A stretch of 52,065 nucleotides of DNA, taken from contig NZ_CP061204.1 in NCBI RefSeq assembly GCF_014621775.1, positions 4,105,001 to 4,157,065 of the forward strand, in the 5' to 3' direction. The notes beneath the pieces were generated by a model. The model worked only from the letters and a program-made list of their open reading frames with translations, ran no database searches and was not told the origin of the DNA. The position numbers and the translations under genes are program-made. This DNA is from Stenotrophomonas sp. 169 (GTDB lineage: Bacteria > Pseudomonadota > Gammaproteobacteria > Xanthomonadales > Xanthomonadaceae). How positions within the stretch are numbered: position 1 is the first letter of the stretch; the number at the start of each line of letters is the position of its first letter. Shown in pieces: positions 30,091 through 38,566 of this stretch.

Positions 30091-30839
30091 TGCCCTTTGT
30101 TGCCGGAACCCGCGCGCTGGGACGCGCCGGCCTGTTTTCGCTCACCGTGCTGCGCGGATCGCTTCCGACGGCGGACTTCCTGGCCGAGCTGACCCGTGAA
30201 ATCTACAAGATCGGTGCGCGTTCGCTGCCGATCATCGCCGTTGGTGGTGCATTCGTTGGTCTTGTGCTGACCCTGCAGGGCTATCGCACGTTGACCACCT
30301 TCGGCGCCGCCGATGCGCTGTCCACGCTCTTGGGCCTGTCGCTGTACCGCGAGCTGGCTCCGGTGCTGACCGCGCTGCTGTTCATCGGCCGCGCCGGCAG
30401 CTCGATCGCCGCCGAACTGGGCCTGATGCGGGCCACCGACCAGATCAAGGCGCTGGAACTGATGGCCATCGATCCGATCGCTAAGGCCGTAGCACCGCGC
30501 TTCTGGGCGGCGGTGCTGACAGTGCCCCTGCTGACCGGGGTGTTCTGCTCGCTGGCCATTTCAGCCAGTTACTTCGAAGCGGTCCACCTGCTTGGGCTGG
30601 ATAACGGTGTGTTCTGGTCGGCGCTGCGCAACAGCGTGGACTTCTGGAACGACTTCGGCGTGGCAATGCTGAAGTCCGCCATCTTCGGTGGCACCGCCGC
30701 CCTGGTCGCCTCGTACGTCGGCTTCCATGCGGAACCGACCATCGAAGGCACCTCGGTGGCCACCACGCGCGCGGTGGTGAACGCGTCGCTGCTGGTGCTC
30801 ATGTTCAACTTCGTGCTGTCGGCGATGCTGTTCCAGTAA
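30090..30839 (+). CDS. mlaE: Mla transporter permease MlaE
   Basis: A 249-residue inner-membrane permease of the MlaE/YrbE family with about five membrane segments. It has the conserved LGLSLYRELAPVLTALLFIGRAGSSIAAELG stretch in the middle (about residues 80-112). It forms the dimeric core of the MlaFEDB complex. The start is fused to the mlaF stop (TGATG), showing coupling. Confidence 0.94.
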   Translation: MPFVAGTRALGRAGLFSLTVLRGSLPTADFLAELTREIYKIGARSLPIIAVGGAFVGLVLTLQGYRTLTTFGAADALSTLLGLSLYRELAPVLTALLFIGRAGSSIAAELGLMRATDQIKALELMAIDPIAKAVAPRFWAAVLTVPLLTGVFCSLAISASYFEAVHLLGLDNGVFWSALRNSVDFWNDFGVAMLKSAIFGGTAALVASYVGFHAEPTIEGTSVATTRAVVNASLLVLMFNFVLSAMLFQ

Positions 30840-30937
30840 CGATGGATTCCTGGTTCCTGCGCTTTGCAGCGCGGGGATGATCTGAAACTCCCGCTTCGGC
30901 ATCGGCCGGGGCACCTGTCAAAAATGGTGAAACGAAC

Positions 30938-31471
30938 ATGGCCATCCGCGGTCCCAGACTGGAATTTTCCGTCGGCGCCTTCCTGTTGCTGGCATTGGCT
31001 TCGCTGATGGTGCTGGCCGTCGCTTCAACCAACCAGCGCTGGGGGCTCGGCGGTGGCGGCTATGAGCTCAAGGCCCGTTTCTCGCAGATCGGCCAGCTGC
31101 GCAAGCAGGCGCCGGTGAAGATCGGCGGGGTCAACGTCGGTCAGGTCGCCGCCATCGACCTGGACCCGGTGAAGTTCGACTCCATCGTCACCATCAAGAT
31201 GGACGGCAAGTTCAAGGACCTGCCGGCCGATACCTCCGCCGGCATCTTCACCAGCGGACTGCTCGGCGAGAGTTATATCGGTCTGCAGCCGGGCGGTGAT
31301 CCGGACGTGCTGAAGGCCGGCGATGAAATCGTGTTCACCCAGCCCGCTGTAGACCTGATCCAGCTGGTCGGCAAGTACATGTTCGGGGGTGGCGGCGCCG
31401 GTGGCGACGCAGCCCAGTCCACTGAATCCCATGACGGCGCTGCCGCGCCCGCAACGGAACCGCAACCATGA
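30938..31471 (+). CDS. mlaD: MCE-domain substrate-binding protein MlaD
   Basis: A 177-residue protein with one N-terminal membrane anchor (EFSVGAFLLLALASLMVLAVAS, in two parts about residues 8-29) and a single MCE domain (about 38-118; APVKIGGVNVGQV). It forms the periplasmic hexameric ring that receives lipids from MlaC. The C-terminal tail is Gly/Ala-rich (GGGGAGGDA). Separated from mlaE by a 98-bp gap, it overlaps mlaC by 4 nt (ATGA). Confidence 0.93.
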   Translation: MAIRGPRLEFSVGAFLLLALASLMVLAVASTNQRWGLGGGGYELKARFSQIGQLRKQAPVKIGGVNVGQVAAIDLDPVKFDSIVTIKMDGKFKDLPADTSAGIFTSGLLGESYIGLQPGGDPDVLKAGDEIVFTQPAVDLIQLVGKYMFGGGGAGGDAAQSTESHDGAAAPATEPQP

Positions 31472-32130
31472 AAATCAAACTTCTTCCGCTCCTGCTGGCC
31501 TCCAGCCTGTTCGCCGCCACCCCGCTGCTGGCGTCTGCCCAGACGGCTCCCGCCGCGGCGCCGGCTGCCCAGGGCCAGGCCGGCAAAACCGTCATCGATG
31601 CCAGCACGCGCATCATGACCACGCTGCAGCAGCGCAAGGCCGAGTTCAGCAAGGACCCGGCCGCCCTGCGCAACTTCATCAACAGCGAGCTCAACCGCAC
31701 CTTTGACCGTGACTACGCCGCACGGCTGGTGCTGGGCGCGCATTCGCGCGGTGCCTCCGACGCCGACATCAAGCTGTTCGCCGATGCCATGGCCGACAAC
31801 CTGATGCAGCGCTACGGTTCTGCGCTGCTGAACATCCAGGGCAAGCCGACCTTCCGCCTGAAGGGTGAGACCCCGCTGCCGGGCGATCGCGGCGTGCGCG
31901 TGGCCACCGAACTGGTGCGCTCGGGCGACCAGCCGACTCCGGTGGAATACCTGATGCGCAACAGCGGCGGCCAGTGGAAGATCTTCGACGTCAACATCGA
32001 AGGCATCTCCTACGTGCAGACCTTCCGCAACCAGTTCGATGCCCCGCTGCGCCAGAAGGGCATCAAGCAGGTGGCCACTGATCTGCGCAGCGGCGCCATG
32101 CAGGCGGCACCGGGCAGCAATGGCAAGTAA
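31468..32130 (+). CDS. mlaC: Periplasmic phospholipid carrier MlaC
   Basis: A 220-residue exported protein. The signal peptide ends at about residue 24 (LASA), followed by an Ala/Pro-rich stretch and then the MlaC/Tol-Toluene tolerance fold. RDYAARLVLG (about 76-85) and WKIFDVNIEGISYVQTFRNQF (about 170-190, given in family order) are signatures. It shuttles phospholipid between MlaA and MlaD. It overlaps both neighbours. Confidence 0.93.
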   Translation: MKIKLLPLLLASSLFAATPLLASAQTAPAAAPAAQGQAGKTVIDASTRIMTTLQQRKAEFSKDPAALRNFINSELNRTFDRDYAARLVLGAHSRGASDADIKLFADAMADNLMQRYGSALLNIQGKPTFRLKGETPLPGDRGVRVATELVRSGDQPTPVEYLMRNSGGQWKIFDVNIEGISYVQTFRNQFDAPLRQKGIKQVATDLRSGAMQAAPGSNGK

Positions 32131-32449
32131 TCCTGCCCCCACGCAGCAGGCCCAGGTCCGCCTGGACCAGGGCACGCTGCGGGTGACCGGCGCACTGGAC
32201 CGCAGCGCGGTGATCGCGCTGTGGCCGCAGCTGCAGGGCATGGTCAAGGGCGCACAAGCGCTCGACCTGACCGATGTGCCGCGCGTGGACAGTGCCGGCG
32301 TTGCACTGCTGGCCGAACTGGCTGCCCGGGTACGCACCGAGGGTCGCGTGTTGGCCATCCAGGGCACACCCGCAGGCCTGACCGAACTGGAGGCCGCCTA
32401 TCGGCTGTCTGCAGACCTTGATTTCACTGCCCCTACTGCCGCGAGCTGA
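32120..32449 (+). CDS. mlaB: STAS-domain protein MlaB
   Basis: A 109-residue cytoplasmic STAS-domain protein with the motif DVPRVDSAGVALLAEL (about 48-63). It binds MlaF and regulates the transporter ATPase. The start ATG 32120 lies 11 nt inside mlaC. It ends one base before mlaA. Confidence 0.88.
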   Translation: MASNPAPTQQAQVRLDQGTLRVTGALDRSAVIALWPQLQGMVKGAQALDLTDVPRVDSAGVALLAELAARVRTEGRVLAIQGTPAGLTELEAAYRLSADLDFTAPTAAS

Positions 32450-32450
32450 C

Positions 32451-33461
32451 ATGAACGTCGTACGCATTCTCCCCCTCTTCGTGTTGGCCGCCGCGCTCAG
32501 TGCCTGCGCCGCCAAGCCCGCCCGTGATGCCGCACCGGTTGCGGATACCGTAGTGCCCGCCGCCGATGCGCCGGTCAGCGATACGTCGGCGTCGACGGAT
32601 GTCGATACCGCCGCCGTCGCCACGGGCCCGGCCGTCGATGCCTCTGCGGCGTCGGCAGTGGCTGCTGCACCGCCTGCGTCGGCTCCCGTGGATGCCGACG
32701 GTGATGGCGTCCCGGAGCCGGCCGAAGACGATTTCACCGCCCTGTATGGCAGCGATGGTGTCAGCGGCGGCTCGTCTGCGGTCTACGACCCGTGGGAACC
32801 CTTCAACCGCCGCGTGCATCGTTTCAACGTGGTGGTGGACAACGCCGTGGCGCGTCCGCTGGCAACGGCGTACACCAACGTCGTGCCGCGCTTCGCACGC
32901 ACCGGCGTCAGCAACTTCTTCAGCAACATCCGTTCGCCGGTGACCATCGTCAACCAGGTCCTGCAGGGTCGCCCGGATGATGCATGGGACACCTTGGGCC
33001 GCTTCCTCATGAACAGCACGCTGGGTGTCGGCGGTCTGTTCGATCCGGCCAGCAAGGCGATGATCGCCAACCGCAAGGAAGATTTCGGCCAGACGCTCGG
33101 CGCATGGGGCTGGCGTCCGTCGCGCTACGTCGAGCTGCCGTTCTTCGGCCCGCGTACGGTGCGTGATGTGTTCGGCCTGGCCGGTGACATCCCGCTCTCG
33201 CCGATCCGCCAGATCGAAGAAGACAAGGTGCGCATCGGCCTGCAGGGCTTGCAGCTGGTAGACGCCCGTTCGCAGCTGCTGGCGGCCGATGACATCCGCT
33301 CCAGCGCCGTGGACGAATACGCCCTGGTGCGCGATGCCTGGCTGCAGCGCCGTACGTATCAGATCGAGAATGACCTGCGCGGCAAGCATGCACGTGGCAA
33401 GGACGATCTGGATTCGGCCATCCCGGTGGATGCGATGCCGATGCCCCAGTGGGGCAACTGA
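32451..33461 (+). CDS. mlaA: Outer-membrane lipoprotein MlaA (VacJ) with long N-terminal linker
   Basis: A 336-residue VacJ/MlaA lipoprotein. The lipobox LSAC ends near residue 17. The next ~90 residues are low complexity (Ala/Val/Asp/Pro/Ser) before the MlaA domain begins at DPWEPFNRRVHRFN (about 108). Typical core motifs follow (YTNVVPRFARTGVSNFFSN, GVGGLFDPA). MlaA removes misplaced phospholipid from the outer leaflet. E. coli MlaA is 251 residues and encoded elsewhere; here it is longer and closes the mla operon, starting one base after mlaB. Confidence 0.92.
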   Translation: MNVVRILPLFVLAAALSACAAKPARDAAPVADTVVPAADAPVSDTSASTDVDTAAVATGPAVDASAASAVAAAPPASAPVDADGDGVPEPAEDDFTALYGSDGVSGGSSAVYDPWEPFNRRVHRFNVVVDNAVARPLATAYTNVVPRFARTGVSNFFSNIRSPVTIVNQVLQGRPDDAWDTLGRFLMNSTLGVGGLFDPASKAMIANRKEDFGQTLGAWGWRPSRYVELPFFGPRTVRDVFGLAGDIPLSPIRQIEEDKVRIGLQGLQLVDARSQLLAADDIRSSAVDEYALVRDAWLQRRTYQIENDLRGKHARGKDDLDSAIPVDAMPMPQWGN

Positions 33462-33477
33462 TCACCGCTGCTGGATG

Positions 33478-33507
33478 AAAAAAAACCCCGCTTCGGCGGG
33501 GTTTTTC
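33478..33507. terminator. Bidirectional intrinsic terminator after mlaA
   Basis: An ACCCCGC-ttcg-GCGGGGT stem is flanked by A and T runs on both sides (33478-33507), 16 bp past the mlaA stop, so it can serve the convergent peroxidase gene too. Confidence 0.93.
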
Positions 33508-33521
33508 ATGGTCGCCGCGGT

Positions 33522-33544
33522 GGTAGCGCCGACCCATGGTCGGC
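33522..33544. repeat. SMAG-type palindrome
   Basis: GTAGCGCCGACCCATGGTCGGCG is a GTAG-headed palindrome of the SMAG kind with a different stem (CCGACC/GGTCGG). It lies between the terminator and the end of the peroxidase gene. Confidence 0.75.
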
Positions 33545-33552
33545 GGGATCGG

Positions 33553-34095
33553 TCAGGCGGCGAGTGCGGCGTCCACGGCGTCGCGGAGGCGCGCATCGTC
33601 GGCCGCTACGTCCGGGGCGAAGCGGGCGATGACCTTGCCGTCGCGGCCGATCAGGAACTTCTCGAAGTTCCACAGGATGCCCGGTGCCGGCTGGGCGAGG
33701 TCCTTCGCGGCCAGGCGCTCGCGCATCGGTCCTTCGCCGATGGTCTTCGGCTGGGCGGCGATCAGCTGCTGGTACAACGGATGCACGTCGTCACCGGCGA
33801 CGCTGATCTTGGCGAACATCGGGAAGCTGACATCGTAGGTGAGCTTGCAGAACTGCTGGATGTCCGCTTCGCTGTCAGGCTCTTGGCCGAGGAAGTTGTT
33901 GGCCGGGAAACCCAGCACCTCCAGCCCCTTTGCCTGCTTTTCCAGATACAGCGTCTGCAGGCCTTCGTACTGCGGGGTGAGGCCGCACTTGGAGGCGACA
34001 TTGACCACCAGCAGGACCTTGCCCTGATAGTCCGCCAGCGATGCGGGCTGGCCTTCGATGGTGTTGATGGAGATCTGTTGGATGGGTGCGGTCAT
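33553..34095 (-). CDS. Glutathione peroxidase family protein (BtuE/GpxA-like)
   Basis: A 180-residue cysteine-type glutathione peroxidase. The catalytic Cys is in NVASKCGLT (about residue 37), with GFPANNFLGQEP (about 72-83) and WNFEKFLI (about 138-145) providing the other active-site residues. It reduces organic and hydrogen peroxides, with glutathione or thioredoxin. The start ATG 34095 gives the normal family length. The upstream neighbour on the same strand is the small lipoprotein gene, 52 bp away. Confidence 0.92.
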   Translation of the reverse strand: MTAPIQQISINTIEGQPASLADYQGKVLLVVNVASKCGLTPQYEGLQTLYLEKQAKGLEVLGFPANNFLGQEPDSEADIQQFCKLTYDVSFPMFAKISVAGDDVHPLYQQLIAAQPKTIGEGPMRERLAAKDLAQPAPGILWNFEKFLIGRDGKVIARFAPDVAADDARLRDAVDAALAA

Positions 34096-34147
34096 GACGG
34101 GATCCTGTCTGGAACGGGAAAGAAAAAATCGGGAATGCAGCGCGCGC

Positions 34148-34510
34148 TCAGTCGACGCAGATCGTGCCCTGCGCCACGCCACCGTCGATGCGCTGGCGGC
34201 AGCCGAAGTTCTCGCTGGCGTCGCGCTGGCAGACACCGGATGCCGGTGCGCCGGCAACGACTTCACCGATCGCCAGGCACTGGCCACTGCAGTCGGACTT
34301 GGTGGTGCAGGTCTTGCCGGCATCGGCATTGGGCACCACGCACTGCACCCGCTGCAGGCGCCCCAGGGGACGCAGCTCGCCGCCCTTCGCGGTGCAGGCA
34401 TCTACTTCCGGCATGGACGCTGCCGTATCCAACGGTGCGCGGCTGCCGCCGAAGGCGCAGCCGGCAAGGGTGAGGGTCAACAGCAAGCTGGTCAGCAGAG
34501 GCAAGCGCAT
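34148..34510 (-). CDS. Small Cys-rich lipoprotein of unknown function
   Basis: A 120-residue protein with a lipoprotein signal (lipobox LAGC near residue 17). After the lipidated Cys there are eight more cysteines in about 100 residues, including CTTKSDCSGQC, which suggests several disulfides in the periplasm. No family is recognised. Start ATG 34510; an ATG three codons upstream is possible. It could form a unit with the peroxidase gene downstream. Confidence 0.7.
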   Translation of the reverse strand: MRLPLLTSLLLTLTLAGCAFGGSRAPLDTAASMPEVDACTAKGGELRPLGRLQRVQCVVPNADAGKTCTTKSDCSGQCLAIGEVVAGAPASGVCQRDASENFGCRQRIDGGVAQGTICVD

Positions 34511-34565
34511 CGGTGGCATCCATGAGGTGTGCAGGTAGACCAACGAGGATACCCAAGCGGTATGT

Positions 34566-36128
34566 CTATTCTTCGTCAGGTCCCGCCAGCTGCTGAACCA
34601 CTTCGGGTTGCAGTTCAGGCGGCAGCGCCTTCTTCGCTTTGCTGCCCAGCTCGGCCAGGCGACGCGCGCGGCTGATCGCCGAATTGCGCGAATCCTGCAG
34701 GCGGTTGCGTGCGTTGGAGAACGCCGTCGTGGCGTCTTCCAGCTTCTTGCCGACGTTGTTGAAGTCGGCCAGGAAAGCGACCAGTGCATCCAGCACCAGT
34801 CCGCCGGCATCGCTGATCTGCAGCGCCTGCTTCTGCACCTTGTCGCGCGTCCACAGACGTTCTGCCACGCGCAGCAGCGCCATCAACGTGTTCGGCGAAG
34901 CAAACACGACCTTGTTGTCGAAGGCGTAGGTCTGCAGCGAGGGGTCGATGGACAGTGCTGCCGACAGGGCGCCTTCGATCGGCACGAACGCGATGGTCAC
35001 ATCCAGCGTCTGTTCTTCGCCCATGGCCTTGGGGTAGTTGCGCACGCCGAGATCGCGCACATGCGCGCGCAACGCCGTGGCATGGCGCAGCAGCGCTTCG
35101 TTGCCGGCATCGGGCGTATCGGCGTTCATGGCTTCCTGCCATGCCACCAGATTGACCTTGCTGTCGACCACGATGCTGCGCTGGTCCGGGAAGTTCACCA
35201 CCACGTCCGGACGCAGGCGTTCGCCTTCGTCGTCCACCACGTGCTGCTGGCGCTTGTAGTGCACGCCCTCTTCCAACCCGGAACTACGCAGCACCGTTTC
35301 CAGCATCAGCTCGCCCCAGTCACCACGCACCTTCGCGTTGCCTTTCAGGGCATTGGTGAGGGCGGCAGCCTGCGAGGCCATGTCCTGGTTGAGGGTCTTC
35401 AGTTCACCCACGGCACCGAGCAGGCTGGCACGTTCGCGTGCTTCTTCGGCGTACAGCACGTCGACGCGGCCGCGGAACTCCTGCAGCCGCTCGGTGAAGG
35501 GCTTGAGCATGTTTTCGATGTCCAGCCGCGACTGCCCGGTCGCTTGGCGGACGTTCTTCTCGAACTGCTGGCCACGCTCCTCGAACACCTTGCCGGCCAG
35601 TTCAGCGAAGGCGCCGCTGAGCTTTTCCTTCGCCGTATCCAGATAGATGCGCAGCTCGGCGCTGGCCTGCTGCTGGTGCTGCAGGTTGGCCTGCAGGCGG
35701 GTGTGGTCACCGTGCAGCTGCTGGTAGGTTTCGCGCTGCGCGTGCAGTTGCTGCTGCAGGTCGACCAGTTGCTCCTGCATCTGCTGCAGGGCGTTGCCTC
35801 GTTCCACCAGGCGGGTGTCACGCTCGCTGGCCAGGGCGGCGTCGCGTTCGATGCGGCCCTGCGCGGCGCTGAGTGCCTGTTGGGCATCCTGCGCGCGGCG
35901 GCGTTCGCCTTCGATGTCGTCCTGCAGGGCCTGCAGACGTCCGCGCAGCTGGCCGGCGTCGACCTGGGCGGCGAGGCTGCGCTCGCGTTCTTCGCTCAGC
36001 GTCTGGCGCAGCGCGTCGAGTTCGTGGGTGTCGGTGCTGCCACTGGAGCGGCGCAGCACCACCACCAGCAGCACGAGGATGATGGCGAGCAGCAGCACGG
36101 CCAGGAGTACAAGGGTCTGGGTTTCCAT
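34566..36128 (-). CDS. rmuC: DNA recombination protein RmuC
   Basis: A 520-residue RmuC-family protein. It has an N-terminal membrane segment (about residues 5-27), a long coiled coil (about 35-240) and a C-terminal RmuC/PD-(D/E)XK-like domain containing VVDSKVNLVAWQEAM (about 313-327) and the YAFDNKVVFASPNTLM stretch. E. coli RmuC limits inversions at short inverted repeats; its nuclease activity is inferred from the fold. Single gene. Confidence 0.9.
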   Translation of the reverse strand: METQTLVLLAVLLLAIILVLLVVVLRRSSGSTDTHELDALRQTLSEERERSLAAQVDAGQLRGRLQALQDDIEGERRRAQDAQQALSAAQGRIERDAALASERDTRLVERGNALQQMQEQLVDLQQQLHAQRETYQQLHGDHTRLQANLQHQQQASAELRIYLDTAKEKLSGAFAELAGKVFEERGQQFEKNVRQATGQSRLDIENMLKPFTERLQEFRGRVDVLYAEEARERASLLGAVGELKTLNQDMASQAAALTNALKGNAKVRGDWGELMLETVLRSSGLEEGVHYKRQQHVVDDEGERLRPDVVVNFPDQRSIVVDSKVNLVAWQEAMNADTPDAGNEALLRHATALRAHVRDLGVRNYPKAMGEEQTLDVTIAFVPIEGALSAALSIDPSLQTYAFDNKVVFASPNTLMALLRVAERLWTRDKVQKQALQISDAGGLVLDALVAFLADFNNVGKKLEDATTAFSNARNRLQDSRNSAISRARRLAELGSKAKKALPPELQPEVVQQLAGPDEE

Positions 36129-36228
36129 CCGCCTAGTTTAGGCGGGTGCTGTCTCATGCGCTGCGTCGGGGTGGTCGATCGGGCTGGGCCCCCTCGCGGC
36201 TGACAGCGTGCGAGCTGCACCCGCGCGT

Positions 36229-36330
36229 GGGTCGGGCGGGTGGGCTATGCGGAGCACGCGCAAGTACGTCCATGTAGCTCTTCGCGGCTCCTGCCGCTCA
36301 AGGCCCCGCATACCCCCACCCGCCCGACCC
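36229..36330. repeat. Long inverted repeat with ~53-nt loop
   Basis: GGGTCGGGCGGGTGGGCTATGCGG (in the segment 36229-36252) pairs almost perfectly with 36306-36330. The loop contains gcaagtacgtccatgtagctc. The arms surround no ORF. It lies in the 261-bp gap between rmuC and the dehydrogenase gene; the rest of that gap shows nothing more. Confidence 0.85.
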
Positions 36331-36389
36331 GCTGACAGGTTCCGTGTGCTGTCTGCCGCGTTGAAAAAAGAAGGAAGAGAAAAGCGGGC

Positions 36390-37397
36390 TTACCAGCCTT
36401 CGAGGACGATCTTGCCCTTGGCTTTCTGGCTTTCGATCAGGGCGTGGGCGCGGCGCAGGTTGGCTGCGTTGATGCGGCCGAGATTCTCGCCCAGGGTGGT
36501 GCGCAGGACGCCGGCATCGATCAGGCCGGCCACGCGGTTCAACAGGACGTGTTGCTGCTGCATGTCAGCGGTCTGGTGCAGCGGGCGGGCGAACATGAAC
36601 TCCCAATGCAGCGAGGCGCACTTGCGCTTGAGGGCCATGACATCCAGCTGGCCGGGATCGTCGATCAGACCCAGCTGGCCCTGCGGCGCGAGCACCTCGA
36701 TGATCTGCGCGTAGTGCTGGTCGGTGTGGGTCAGGCTGGCCACGTGCTCCACCTGCTGGATGCCCAGCCGCGACAGGCCCTCGGTCAGCGGCAGGCTGTG
36801 GTCGATCACGTGATGGGCGCCCAGCGCGTACACCCAATCCTGGGTTTCCGGTCGCGATGCGGTGCCTACCACGGTCAGCTTGGTCAGCTGGCGGGCCAGC
36901 TGCACCAGGATCGAGCCGACGCCACCGGCTGCGCCGATCACCAGCAGGGTCTGGCCTTCGCCACCGCCTTCGGCGATGCGCAGGCGATCAAACAGCAGCT
37001 CCCACGCGGTGATCGCGGTCAACGGCAGTGCCGCGGCGCTGGCGTCGTCCAGGCTGGCGGGCTTGCGGCCGACAATGCGCTCGTCTACCAGTTGGTATTC
37101 GGCATTGCTGCCCGCCCGGTCGATGGCACCGGCGTAGTACACCGCGTCGCCGGGCTGGAACAGGGTGACCTCACTGCCCACGGCATCCACCACGCCGACC
37201 GCATCGAATCCAAGCACGCGCGGGGTCTCGGTGGCGGCGCTGCGGCGCACCTTGGCATCGACCGGGTTCACCGCCACTGCGGTCACCGCGACCCGCAGGT
37301 CCCGTGGACCCGGGGTGGGGATGTCCATCTCCAGATCAACCAGGGCCTTCGGATCATCGATGGACAGGCCGGCACGGGTATAGGCAACAGCGCGCAT
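36390..37397 (-). CDS. MDR-family zinc-independent alcohol dehydrogenase/quinone oxidoreductase-like
   Basis: A 335-residue medium-chain dehydrogenase. The N-terminal GroES-like domain starts MRAVAYTRAG. The NADPH-binding Rossmann motif is GAAGGVGSILVQLAR (about 155-169). The zinc-ligand cysteines of classical alcohol dehydrogenases are absent, so it belongs to the quinone-oxidoreductase/ZDH branch. Substrate unknown. Start ATG 37397 has a GGAG ribosome site; the much longer open frame upstream overlaps the divergent LysR gene and is not used. It is divergent from the LysR gene with 100 bp between, the usual set-up for LysR control. Confidence 0.85.
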   Translation of the reverse strand: MRAVAYTRAGLSIDDPKALVDLEMDIPTPGPRDLRVAVTAVAVNPVDAKVRRSAATETPRVLGFDAVGVVDAVGSEVTLFQPGDAVYYAGAIDRAGSNAEYQLVDERIVGRKPASLDDASAAALPLTAITAWELLFDRLRIAEGGGEGQTLLVIGAAGGVGSILVQLARQLTKLTVVGTASRPETQDWVYALGAHHVIDHSLPLTEGLSRLGIQQVEHVASLTHTDQHYAQIIEVLAPQGQLGLIDDPGQLDVMALKRKCASLHWEFMFARPLHQTADMQQQHVLLNRVAGLIDAGVLRTTLGENLGRINAANLRRAHALIESQKAKGKIVLEGW

Positions 37398-37497
37398 GGG
37401 GAACTCCGCAGCAAAGGGGGATTCAGGCCAGCATGGACGCTGCGGGGGCCGCTGGAAAGGCGCAGAATCCAACATCACTTTCTCTCTCGTGGTGAAA

Positions 37498-38412
37498 ATG
37501 ATCCGCTTCGATGACCTGCAGTTGTTCGCCCGCACTGCGGCGCTCGGCAGCTTCAGCACGGCAGCGCGCGAGGCGGATCTGCTGCCGGGGCAAGTCGCGG
37601 CGGCGATTGCCCGGCTGGAGCGCGAGCTGGACCTGCGCCTGTTCGTTCGTACCACCCGCAGCCTTCGGCTGACCGCCGAGGGCGCGGTGTACCTGCCATA
37701 CGCACACGACGTGCTGGCGGCGTTGCGCGAGGGTCGAGCCCGGGTACAGGGCGAGGATGCCGAGCTGGCCGGCACGCTGAAGGTGGCCGCGCCCTCGGAT
37801 CTTGGCCGCAACGTGCTGCTGCCGTGGCTGACCGCCTTCCGTCGCGCACATCCCCGCCTGCAGTTGCATCTGCAGTTGTCCGACCAGGTGACGGATGTAT
37901 TCCGCGATCCGGTCGACATTGCCTTTCGCCTGGGTCGGTTCGACGACGCCAGCTACGTCGCCCTGTCGCTGCTGCCGGACAACCGTCGCGTGCTGGTGGC
38001 CTCTCCCGGCTATGTGCAGGCACACGGCGCGCCACACAGCATGGATGCCCTGAAGGACCATGCCTGCCTGCTGTACCAACTGGGCGGGCGCACGCACGAT
38101 CGCTGGAACTTTGAACACGATGGACGGCGTAGCGTGGTGGTGGTGCGCGGCGCACTGCTGTGCGATGACGCCGATGTGGTGCGACGGTGGGCGGTGGCGG
38201 GTGAGGGTATCGCCTACAAATCATGGCTCGATGTGGGCGACGACGTACGTGCCGGGCGGCTGCAGGTGCTGCTGGACGGCAGTGGCGAGCCGCTGCCGTT
38301 GAACCTGGTATGCCCACATCGCAAGCAGTTCTCGCCGGCGGTGCGGCAGTTGCATGGGTTCCTGGGCGAGCGGCTGGCACCGTTGCTGGAAGGGTTGCCC
38401 ATCGCCCGGTAG
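37498..38412 (+). CDS. LysR-family transcriptional regulator
   Basis: A 304-residue LysR regulator. The N-terminal helix-turn-helix (FARTAALGSFSTAAREADLLPGQV, about 9-33, in two helices) is followed by the effector-binding domain (about 90-300). The HTH has Leu-Pro-Gly where many relatives have Ser/Pro-Ala. It likely controls the divergent dehydrogenase gene. Start ATG 37498 gives the normal family start; the longer frame upstream is not conserved-looking. Confidence 0.88.
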   Translation: MIRFDDLQLFARTAALGSFSTAAREADLLPGQVAAAIARLERELDLRLFVRTTRSLRLTAEGAVYLPYAHDVLAALREGRARVQGEDAELAGTLKVAAPSDLGRNVLLPWLTAFRRAHPRLQLHLQLSDQVTDVFRDPVDIAFRLGRFDDASYVALSLLPDNRRVLVASPGYVQAHGAPHSMDALKDHACLLYQLGGRTHDRWNFEHDGRRSVVVVRGALLCDDADVVRRWAVAGEGIAYKSWLDVGDDVRAGRLQVLLDGSGEPLPLNLVCPHRKQFSPAVRQLHGFLGERLAPLLEGLPIAR

Positions 38413-38450
38413 TGAGGGCCGCTTATCGTCCCGGGGCTGCCGCTGCGCTC

Positions 38451-38472
38451 GCCGAGCGTGGCTCGGCGCTAC
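38451..38472. repeat. SMAG-type palindrome (reverse)
   Basis: GCCGAGCGTGGCTCGGCGCTAC is a reverse-oriented SMAG-like palindrome in the gap between the LysR and LysE genes, about 40 bp past the LysR stop. Confidence 0.8.
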
Positions 38473-38566
38473 GGGATCGCAAGCCCCGGCCACATCGCGG
38501 CAACCGGGCTGGATCAGCGCCGCGCCACTACAATGGCAGCCCCCTGCGTTGAATGAGTGAGCCGCC

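Noticed and set aside
36390..37919. Longer (509-residue) version of the dehydrogenase gene
   Set aside because: The extra N-terminal part overlaps the LysR coding region on the other strand and has no MDR features. ATG 37397 has a ribosome site and gives the family start.
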